Part shown: one piece after another, positions 50,601-62,600 of the stretch
Layout of the letters: every line of letters begins with the position of its first letter
Position numbering within the stretch: the stretch's first letter is position 1
Source of the DNA: Babylonia areolata
Lineage: Eukaryota > Mollusca > Gastropoda > Neogastropoda > Buccinidae
DNA length: 64,000 nt
Direction: 5' to 3'
NCBI RefSeq assembly: GCF_041734735.1
Contig: NC_134889.1
Location: forward strand, 942,001-1,006,000
Position numbers and translations under genes: made by a program
The notes under the pieces: generated by a model
Told to the model about the DNA's origin: nothing
Seen by the model: the letters and a program-made list of their open reading frames with translations, nothing else
The model's database searches: none

Positions 50601-53600
50601 AGGTAGTTGGGGGAACAGGATATATGTAGGATGGAGTCAATGATATATATTTGAAATAAACAGAGGTAGTTGGGGGAACAGGATATATGTTGGATGGAGT
50701 CAATGATATATATTTGAAATAAACAGAGGTAGTTGGGGGAACAGGATATATGTTGGATGGAGTCAATGATATATATTTGAAATAAACAGAGGTAGTTGGG
50801 GAACAGGATATATGTAGGATGGAGTCAATGATATATATTTGAAATAAACAGAGGTAGTTGGGGGAACAGGATATATGTAGGATGGAGTCAATGATATATA
50901 TTTGAAATAAACAGAGGTAGTTGGGGGAACAGGATATATGTAGGATGGAGTCAATGATATATATTTGAAATAAACAGAGGTAGTTGGGGGAACAGGATAT
51001 ATGTAGGATGGAGTCAATGATATATATTTGAAATAAACAGAGGTAGTTGGGGGAACAGGATATATGTAGGATGGAGTCAATGATATATATTTGAAATAAA
51101 CAGAGGTAGTTGGGGGAACAGGATATATGTAGGATGGAGTCAATGATATATATTTGAAATAAACAGAGGTAGTTGGGGGAACAGGATATATGTAGGATGG
51201 AGTCAATGATATATATTTGAAATAAACAGAGGTAGTTGGGGGAACAGGATATATGTAGGATGGAGTCAATGATATATATTTGAAATAAACAGAGGTAGTT
51301 GGGGGAACAGGATATATGTAGGATGGAGTCAATGATATATATTTGAAATAAACAGAGGTAGTTGGGGGAACAGGATATATGTAGGATGGAGTCAATGATA
51401 TATATTTGAAATAAACAGAGGTAGTTGGGGGAACAGGATATATGTAGGATGGAGTCAATGATATATATTTGAAATAAACAGAGGTAGTTGGGGGAACAGG
51501 ATATATGTAGGATGGAGTCAATGATATATATTTGAAATAAACAGAGGTAGCTGGGGGAACAGGATATATGTAGGATGGAGTCAATGATATATATTTGAAA
51601 TAAACAGAGGTAGTTGGGGGAACAGGATATATGTAGGATGGAGTCAATGATATATATTTGAAATAAACAGAGGTAGTTGGGGGAACAGGATATATGTAGG
51701 ATGGAGTCAATGATATATATTTGAAATAAACAGAGTTAGTTGGGGGAACAGGATATATGTAGGATGGAGTCAATGATATATATTTGAAATAAACAGAGGT
51801 AGTTGGGGGAACAGGATATATGTAGGATGGAGTCAATGATATATATTTGAAATAAACAGAGGTAGTTGGGGGAACAGGATATATGTAGGATGGAGTCAAT
51901 GATATATATTTGAAATAAACAGAGGTAGTTGGGGAACAGGATATATGTTGGATGGAGTCAATGACATATATTTGAAATAAACAGAGGTAGTTGGGGGAAC
52001 AGGATATATGTATGATGGAGTCAATGATATATATTTGAAATAAACAGAGGTAGTTGGGGGAACAGGGTATATGTAGGATGGAGTCAATATTATATATTTG
52101 AAATAAACAGAGTTAGTTGGGGGAACAGGATATATGTAGGATGGAGTCAATGATATATATTTGAAATAAACAGAGGTAGTTGGGGGAACAGGATATATGT
52201 AGGATGGAGTCAATGATATATATTTGAAATAAACAGAGGTAGTTGGGGTAACAGGATATATGTAGGATGGAGTCAATGATATATATTTGAAATAAACAGA
52301 GGTAGTTGGGGGAACAGGATATATGTAGGATGGAGTCAATGATATATATTTGAAATAAACAGAGGTAGTTGGGGGAACAGGATATATGTAGGATGGAGTC
52401 AATGATATATATTTGAAATAAACAGAGGTAGTTGGGGAACAGTGTGGATAGAGGATGGAGTCAATGATATATAGGAGATTATCAGCCGTAGCTACTTTTG
52501 TTTTCTCCGCATAGGCGGGTAGTAGTTTGCACAGGACAGGAATCAGACCCCTGCCGGAGTCTGCACTAGTGGGTCACGGTTAAGTATGTGTAATCAAAAT
52601 ATGAAATTAACAAAGGTAGTTGGGGAAACAGGGTGGATGGAGGATGGAGTCAATGATATATATATATATATCTGAAATAAACAGAGGTACAGTCAAAGAA
52701 CATCACTGGATGGTAATCCTTGATCCCAGGTAAAACCAACAATACAACAGTGTACCTGTGTTCCACCCCACCCCTGTCTTACCTTTAGCGTAAGAAATGT
52801 CACTGGCATCCGACAGGTCCTCTACCTGGAAACAATAACAAAAACATATATACACTTCATTTCAGAGTTTTTCTTTTCTGCAATAAAACACACACCACCA
52901 GTGACAATATGTGACCATGAATAATCAAGTAAGGATGGACAATTCGACAACCAAACCAAACTCACTCTCCCCAACTGTCTTCATTGTATGCTATGGAAGT
53001 TTGAAGAGCTTTTCACAAGTGTGCAGTGTAAAAAGTAAAACAGATACAGTGAAAATGACCCTGCAAAACAGCTATCAATACAGTGGGAAAGGAGCTGAAA
53101 GGACAACAACTCCCTGAGCTCAATCTCTCCCTCCCTCCCTCCCCACACACTGCCCTGCCCACTGACCACACCCTCCCCACACACTGCCCTGCCCACTGAC
53201 CACACCCTCCAATCTCCCCCCCACCCACTGACCACTCCCTCCCCCCTCCACACACACTGCCCTGCCCACTGACCACACCCTCCAATCTCCCCCCCACCCA
53301 CTGACCACTCCCTCCCCCCTCCACACACACTGCCCTGCCCACTGACCACACCCTCCAATCTCCCCCCCACCCACTGACCACTCCCTCCCCCCTCTTCACA
53401 CACTGCCCTGCCCACTGACCACACCCTCCAATCCCCCCCCACCCACTGACCACTCCCTCCCTCTCCCCCACACTGCCCTGCCCACTGACCACACCCTCCA
53501 ATCCCCCCCCACCCACTGACCACTCCCTCCCTCTCCCCCACACTGCCCTGCCCACTGACCACACCCTCCAATCTCCCCCCCACCCACTGACCACTCCCTC

Positions 53601-56600
53601 CCTCTCCCCCACACTGCCCTGCCCACTGACCACACCCTCCAATCCCCCCCCACCCACTGACCACTCCCTCCCTCTCCCCCACACTGCCCTGCCCACTGAC
53701 CACACCCTCCAATCCCCCCCCACCCACTGACCACTCCCTCCCTCTCCCCCACACACACTGCCCTGCCCACTGACCACACCCTCCCCCCTCTTCACACACT
53801 GCCCTGCCCACTGACCACACCCTCCCCCCTCTTCACACACTGCCCTGCCCACTGACCACACCCTGCCCCCTCTTCACACACTGCCCTGCCCACTGACCAT
53901 GCTGGTGTCGTCCTCTGTGTGTCCCTCAGCTGGCTGACCCAGCCTTCCCTGCAGCTGCTGCATCTTCTCCCGTGTCTGCACAACACACAACACATCATCA
54001 TACACACAGCACATCATCATACACACACAACACATCATCACACACACACACAACACATCATCATACACACACAACACATCATCATCCTCATTATCATCCA
54101 TCATCACATCTTCTCCCGTGTCTGCACAACGCACAGCACATCATCATACACACACAACACATCATCATACACACACAACACATCATCATACACACAACAC
54201 ATCATCATACACACAACACATCATCATCCTCATTATCATCCATCATCACATCTTTTCCCATGTCTGCACAACACACAACACATCATCATACACACACAAC
54301 ACATCATCATACACACACAACACATCATCATACACACACAACACATCCTCATTATCATTCATCATCACATCTTCTCCTGTGTCTGCACAACACACAACAC
54401 ATCCTCATACTCATCATCCATCATCACATCCTCTCCCATGTCTGCACAACACACAACACATCCTCATCCTCATTATCATCCATCATCACATCTTCTCCCA
54501 TGTCTGCACAACACACAACACATCATCATACACACACAACACATCATCATACACACACACACACACATACAACACATCATCATCCTCATTATCATCCATC
54601 ATCACATCTTCTCCTGTGTCTGCACAACACACAACACATCATCATACACACACAACACATCATCATACACACACACACACATACAACACATCATCATCCT
54701 CATTATCATCCATCATCACATCTTCTCCTGTGTCTGCACAACACACAACACATCATCATACACACACACACACATACAACACATCATCATCCTCATTATC
54801 ATCCATCATCACATCTTCTCCTGTGTCTGTACAACACATCATCATACACACACAACACACACACACACAACACATCATCCTCCTCATTATCATCCATCAT
54901 CACATCTTCTCCTGTGTCTCTGTAACGCACACAACACATCCTCCTCCTAATTAACATCCATCATCAATCTTTAAAAAATAAAAAAAGTTCCTAATTTTGA
55001 TGCCAGCCTACTTCACAGATGACCACTCTTGATAATTAAAACAAGCACATTTCATTTTAGTTTGATATAATCTGTGTTATATGTCTGGTAATTGTGTGTG
55101 GCATCAGCATCACAAACAGTGAAGACGTGTGGGACAGTATGGAATGATGCTAACAATGTACATCATGACAATGAAGGCAGTGTGGGACAGTGTGGAATGA
55201 TGCTAACAATGTACATCATCACAGTGAAGGCAGTGTGGGACAGTGTGGAATGATGCTAACAATGTACATCATCACAGTGAAGGCAGTGTGGGACAGTGTG
55301 GAATGATGCTAACAATGTACATCATCACAGTGAAGGCAGTGTGGGACAGTGTGGAATGATGCTAACAATGTACATCATGACAGTGAAGACGTGTGGGACA
55401 CTCTGGAATGATGCTAACAATGTACATCATGACAGTGAAGGCAGTGTGGGACAGTCTGGAATGATGCTAACAATGTACATCATCACAGTGAAGGCAGTGT
55501 GGGACAGTCTGGAATGATGCTAACAATGTACATCATCACAGTGAAGGCAGTGTGGGACAGTGTGGAATGATGCTAACAATGTACATCATCACAGTGAAGG
55601 CAGTGTGGGACAGTGTGGAATGATGCTAACAATGTACATCATCACAGTGAAGGCAGTGTGGGACAGTGTGGAATGATGCTAACAATGTACATCATGACAG
55701 TGAAGGCAGTGTGGGACACTCTGGAATGATGCTAACAATGTACATCATGACAGTGAAGGCAGTGTGGGACAGTATGGAATGATGCTAACAATGTACATCA
55801 TGACAGTGAAGGCAGTGTGGGACAGTGTGGAATGATGCTAACAGTGTACATCATGACAGTGAAGGCAGTGTGGGACAGTGTGGAATGATGCTAACAATGT
55901 ACATCATGACAGTGAAGGCAGTGTGGGACAGTGTGGAATGATGCTAACAATGTACATCATCACAGTGAAGGCAGTGTGGGACAGTATGGAATGATGCTAA
56001 CAATGTACATCATGACAGTGAAGGCAGTGTGGGACAGTGTGGAATGATGCTAACAATGTACATCATCACAGTGAAGGCAGTGTGGGACAGTGTGGAATGA
56101 TGCTAACAATGTACATCATCACAGTGAAGGCAGTGTGGGACAGTGTGGAATGATGCTAACAATGTACATCATGACAGTGAAGGCAGTGTGGGACAGTGTG
56201 GAATGATGCTAACAATGTACATCATGACAGTGAAGGCAGTGTGGGACAGTGTGGAATGATGCTAACAATGTACATCATGACAGTGAAGGCAGTGTGGGAC
56301 AGTGTGGAATGATGCTAACAATGTACATCATGACAGTGAAGGCAGTGTGGGACAGTGTGGAATGATGCTAACAATGTACATCATGACAGTGAAGGCAGTG
56401 TGGGACAGTGTGGAATGATGCTAACAATGTACATCATGACAGTGAAGGCAGTGTGGGACAGTGTGGAATGATGCTAACAATGTACATCATCACAGTGAAG
56501 GCAGTGTGGGACAGTGTGGAATGATGCTAACAATGTACATCATCACAGTGAAGGCAGTGTGGGACAGTGTGGAATGATGCTAACAATGTACATCATCACA

Positions 56601-59600
56601 GTGAAGGCAGTGTGGGACAGTGTGGAATGATGCTAACAATGTACATCATGACAGTGAAGGCAGTGTGGGACAGTGTGGAATGATGCTAACAATGTACATC
56701 ATGACAGTGAAGGCAGTGTGGGACAGTCTGGAATGATGCTAACAATGTACATCATGACAGTGAAGGCAGTGTGGGACAGTGTGGAATGATGCTAACAATG
56801 TACATCATCACAGTGAAGGCAGTGTGGGACAGTGTGGAATGATGCTAACAATGTACATCATCACAGTGAAGGCAGTGTGGGACAGTCTGGAATGATGCTA
56901 ACAATGTACATCATCACAGTGAAGGCAGTGTGGGACAGTGTGGAATGATGCTAACAATGTACATCATGACAGTGAAGGCAGTGTGGGACAGTGTGGAATG
57001 ATGCTAACAATGTACATCATCACAGTGAAGGCAGTGTGGGACAGTGTGGAATGATGCTAACAATGTACATCATGACAGTGAAGGCAGTGTGGGACAGTCT
57101 GGAATGATGCTAACAATGTACATCATCACAGTGAAGGCAGTGTGGGACAGTGTGGAATGATGCTAACAATGTACATCATCACAGTGAAGGCAGTGTGGGA
57201 CAGTGTGGAATGATGCTAACAATGTACATCATCACAGTGAAGGCAGTGTGGGACAGTATGGAATGATGCTAATAGTTCCTGGGCCCCCCAGATGCTGAAG
57301 TTATCAGAGCCCTGCATGTTGGTCCTACCTCTGCCTGCATTTTGGCGATCTGCTCGTGCTGCTTCAGCAAACTATGGCGATGTTCTCTGGCCAGCTGCTC
57401 CGTCTTGAACATCCTGTCTATCTCCGCCTGTCAACACACACACATCTTGAACATCCTGTCTATCTCCGCCTGTCAACACACACACATCTTGAACATCCTG
57501 TCTATCTCCGCCTGTCAACACACACACATCTTGAACATCCTGTCTATCTCCGCCTGTCAACACACACACATCTTGAACATCCTGTCTATCTCCGCCTGTC
57601 AACACACACACATCTTGAACATCCTGTCTATCTCCGCCTGTCAACACACACACATCTTGAACATCCTGTCTATCTCTGCCTGTCAACACACACATCTTGA
57701 ACATCCTGTCTATCTCCGCCTGTCAACACACACATCTTGAACATCCTGTCTATCTCCGCCTGTCAACAGACACACATCTTGAACATCCTGTCTATCTCCG
57801 CCTGTCAACACACACATCTTGAACATCCTGTCTATCTCCGCCTGTCAACACACACATCTTGAACATCCTGTCTATCTCTGCCTGTCAACACACACACATC
57901 TTGAACATCCTGTCTATCTCCGCCTGTCAACACACACACATCTTGAACATCCTGTCTATCTCCGCCTGTCAACACACACACATCTTGAACATCCTGTCTA
58001 TCTCCACCTGTCAACACACACACATCTTGAACATCCTGTCTATCTCCGCCTGTCAACAGACACACATCTTGAACATCCTGTCTATCTCTGCCTGTCAACA
58101 GACACATCTTGAACATCCTGTCTATCTCTGCCTGTCAGACACTGATGATTGATCTATACACAGAGACAGACACTGATGATTGATCTAAACACAGAGACAG
58201 ACACTGATGATTGATCTATACACAGAGACAGACACTGATGATCGATCTATACACACAGACAGACACTGATGATCGATCTATACACACAGACACTGATGAT
58301 CGATCTATACACAGAGACAGACACTGATGATTGATCTATACACAGAGACAGACACTGATGATTAATCTATACACAGAGACAGACAGACACTGATGATTGA
58401 TCTATACACAGAGACAGACACTGATGATTGATCTATACACAGAGACACTGATGATTGATCTATACACAGAGACAGACACTGATGATTGATCTATACACAG
58501 AGACAGACACTGATGATTGATCTATACACACAGACAGACACTGATGCTCGATCTATACACAGAGACACTGATGATTGATCTATACACAGAGACAGACACT
58601 GATGATTGATCTATACACACAGACAGACACTGATGCTCGATCTATACACAGAGACACTGATGATTGATCTATACACACAGACAGACACTGATGATCGATC
58701 TATACACAGAGACAGACACTGATGATCGATCTATACACAGAGACAGACACTGATGATTGATCTATACACACAGACAGACACTGATGATCGATCTATACAC
58801 ACAGACAGACACTGAAGATTGATCTATACACAGAGACAGACACTGATGATTGATCTATACACAGAGACAGACACTGATGATTGATCTATACACAGAGACA
58901 GACACTGAAGATTGATCTATACACAGAGACAGACACTGATGATTGATCTATACACAGAGACAGACACTGATGATTGATCTATACACAGAGACACTGATGA
59001 TCGATCTATACACAGAGACAGACACTGAAGATTGATCCAAACACAGAGACAGACAGACACTGATGATTCACAGAGACAAACAGACACTGATGATCGATCT
59101 ATACACAGAGACAGACACTGATGATCAATCTATACACCAAACGACACTGATGATCACTCTACACCCAGAGACAAACACGCCCCCCCAACACACACACCCA
59201 CCTTATGCTCAGCCTGCTCCTTCAAGATGGCCTTCTCACGGTCAGCCAGGCGTTTGAGCTCCCGGTGAGCGGTGTGGGAGGTGGAGTCACCCTGACCCTT
59301 CTCCAGCCACTGCTGCCTCTCCTGTCTGACCAGAGACAGCTGGGCACGGGTCTTCTCCTTCAGGGCCTTGGCACGGATCCTCAGCAGGGACTCCTGGTAC
59401 TGGGCCCGCACCTCCTCCTCCCGCATGATGTTGCGCACGATGTCCATGGTGAAGCGGTTGAAGGAGTCCTCCCCCCCGTAGATTGACGTCAGGTCCGCGA
59501 CACGCAGGGAGCTTCCTGGGGGAGGGAGGGGGCGGGGGGCACAACCATATCATCAAATCAGTTCTGTGTGTGTGTCTTTTTTGTGTAAAAGAATGTTGTG

Positions 59601-62600
59601 TAATTATTCAGGGGTGGTAATGGAGGGTGGTGGACACTGTCTTTTGTTTTGTTTTTTTTAATTTTGTAAAAGAATGTTGTGTAATTATTTGTTGTTTTGT
59701 GAGGGGTGGTGATGGAGAGTGGCACACACTGTTTCACTTTTTATTTTCTTTCTTCAAAATTTTTTTGTGTGTAATCTTTGAACTGTTTGTTTGGGTCCTT
59801 CTTTTCTCCACTCTCCCCCCTCTGGTGTTAGGAACAGGAAACATGGTCCTTCTTTTCTCCACTCTCCCCCCTCTGGTGTTAGGAACAGGAAACATGGTCC
59901 ATCTTTTCTCCACTCTCCCCCCTCTTGTGTCAGGAAAAGGAAACATCTTTTCTCCACTCTCCCCCCTCTTGTGTCAGGAAAAGGAAACATGCTTGCAAGC
60001 TGCCACTGTATGGTGACAATGTGTCTGCTGCAAAAGATGTTGATTCCAAGAGAGAACTGAGGGAGTGTGTGTTGAGGAGAGGAACAGAACACAAAATGTG
60101 TGGGCCAAGCTGAGCTGACACAATGTCACTGGCGCTTCTAAAATAGCACTTGCAAGCCTGCTGAACTGATAAACACACGCACACACACACACACACATGC
60201 ACCCCCCACTGCTGCATAAAATGGGGTCCAGTCTTACTCTCTTCGCTGACTGGTGTCTTGCTGGCACTCTTGCGGTTCTTGGCATCCCTGGAGGGCCTCT
60301 TTTTCACAGACCTGTCTTCTGTGGCCGACTCCTCAAAGGACAAGGAGTAGTCCCCATCTGCAAGGCATTCAACAGTAACTGCACTCACCACGTCTGCCGT
60401 CTGTGTCAAATACTATCCTTTTAACTATCATCTTTTTAACAGTGAGTATGCTGAGGGTACTTCATGTTTTCCATACAAACTTTCAGCATTTCTGCAGAGA
60501 GTATGCTCCTTCTTTGTGAAGGATTTTGCATGGTTCTGGTCCGAGTTAGAGCTCCATAGCCTTTCACCACCCTTGGGGCAGTTGATTCATACCTCTTTGT
60601 GAAGGATTTTACATGGTTATGGTCCGAGTTAGAGCTCCATAGCCTTTCACCACCCTTGGGGCAGTTGATTCATACCTCAGCTCGGCAACGGAGGGCAGGA
60701 CCACATCCACTTCTTCCACTGTTTAAGGTTAAAACTGACACACACCTTCAGAGTAAAGGGCACAGCACCATGCTGAAACCAGACTGGAACCCCCGGACAC
60801 TCCTTTCCTAGTTGTGCGTCTTACCACTTGGCCAGGCGTGCACACTGTTCTACAGTCACAGACAGGTGCAACAGCCGAGTGGTTAAAGTGCTGGACTGTC
60901 AATCTGACAGTCCCGGGTTCAAATCACGGTGACGGCGCCTGGTGGGTAAAGGGTGGAGATTTTTACGATCTCCCAGGTCAACATATGTGCAGACCTGCGA
61001 GTGCCTGAACCCCCTTCGTGTGTATATGCAAGCAGAAGATCAAATACGCACGTTAAAGATCCTGTAATCCATGTCAGCGTTCGGTGGGTTATGGAAACAA
61101 GAACATACCCAGCATGCCCACCCCCGAAAACGGAGTATGGCTGCCTACATGGCGGGGTAAAAACGGTCATACACGTAAAAGCCCACTCGTGTGCATACGA
61201 GTGAACGCAGAAGAAGAAGAAGTACTACAGTCACATCACTGCTGACACGTTTGCCCTGACCCCCCTCAGCCACCCCCACTCTCCCCCCATCTGTACTCAC
61301 CGGGCACTTCCTCAGCAGCACCACTGGCGTCAGCACCCGGAGCCTCAGAGTCACTGGCTGTCTTGATGGAGTAGTCAGACTCCGCCTGAGAATCTTCTGC
61401 CGTCTTGATGGACTCCGTGTCCTCTGCTGTCTTGACGGACGTCGTGTAGTCCTCTGCTGTTCGGACCGAGGTGGCCGAGTCCTCGGCGGTTCTGACGGTG
61501 GTGCTGGAGTCTCTGGCCGTCTTGACGGCCGTGCTGGAGTCTTCGGCCGTTTTGAGGGACGGGGAGCTCCTGTATGGCCACACACACAGGAGTATAGCTT
61601 ACCTCCACACCCCTAAACCTCACTGTCACTAACACAGCAGTATAGCTTACCTCCACACCCCTATAGCTTACCACCACACCCCTATAGCTTACCACCATAC
61701 CCCTAAAGGTCACTGTCACTAACACAGCAGTACAACATACCTCCACACCCCTAAACCTCACTGTCACTAACACAGCAGTATAGCTTACCTCCACACCCCT
61801 AAACCTCACTGTCACTAACACAGCAGTATAGCTTACCTCCCCACCCCTAAACCTCACTGTCACTAACACAGCAGTATAGCTTACCTCCACACCCCTATAG
61901 CTTACCTCCACACCCCTATAGCTTACCACCACACCCCTATAGCTTACCACCATACCCCTAAAGGTCACTGTCACTAACACAGCAGTACAACATACCTCCA
62001 CACCCCTAAACCTCACTGTCACTAACACAGCAGTATAGCTTACCTCCCCACCCCTAAACCTCACTGTCACTAACACAGCAGTATAGCTTACATCCACACC
62101 CCTAAACCTCACTGTCACTAACACAGCAGTATAGCTTACATCCACACCCCTAAACCTCACTGTCACTAACACAGCAGTATAGCTTACATCCACACCCCTA
62201 AACCTCACTGTCACTAACACAGCAATACAACATACCTCCACACCCCTAAACCTCAATGTCAGCAACACTTCACACAAAGATCAGGACCTTTGATTACTAC
62301 CTGAATCTTATTATCATCCTCATTATCTAGTTGGCCCACTGACCTTGACCTTGAGGAGGGTGCGGGGGAGGCGGCATGGCCAGCAGAGGGCCTGGTGTCA
62401 TGCAGCGACGTGAACGTCTCTGTGTACTCTGTGTCGTCACGACCCCGCGACCGGGTCACCGAGCTTGTGGTGACCTTGGTCTCTGGGCGGCGGTTCTCAG
62501 CCTTCTCCAACAGCTGCCTGCTGCCTGAACATGGCATGGTGTACACAAACATCAGACATCTAACATGGCATGGTGTACACAAACATCAGACATATAACAC

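Noticed and set aside
48445-52440. Very regular repeats that could suggest a CRISPR array
   Set aside because: Units are directly contiguous with no unique spacers, no cas genes are near, and the region is an intron of an animal gene. The same applies to the 32-, 40-, 47- and 53-bp arrays.
53919-54954. His/Thr-rich frames of 278-343 codons
   Set aside because: They read CACACA/CATCAT repeats antisense to CEP350; no independent support.
60861-60940. A tRNA gene (A and B boxes present)
   Set aside because: The cloverleaf end is not completed. The sequence continues into a SINE body shared with 11589-11939 and ends in a GAA tail with a target duplication.
61375-62277. 300-codon minus-strand frame (VTVRFRGVEVSYTAVL repeats) overlapping a CEP350 exon
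   Set aside because: It is in a different frame from the exon. The 48-bp unit is a multiple of three, so openness is automatic. The exon joins the upstream exon only with the other frame.
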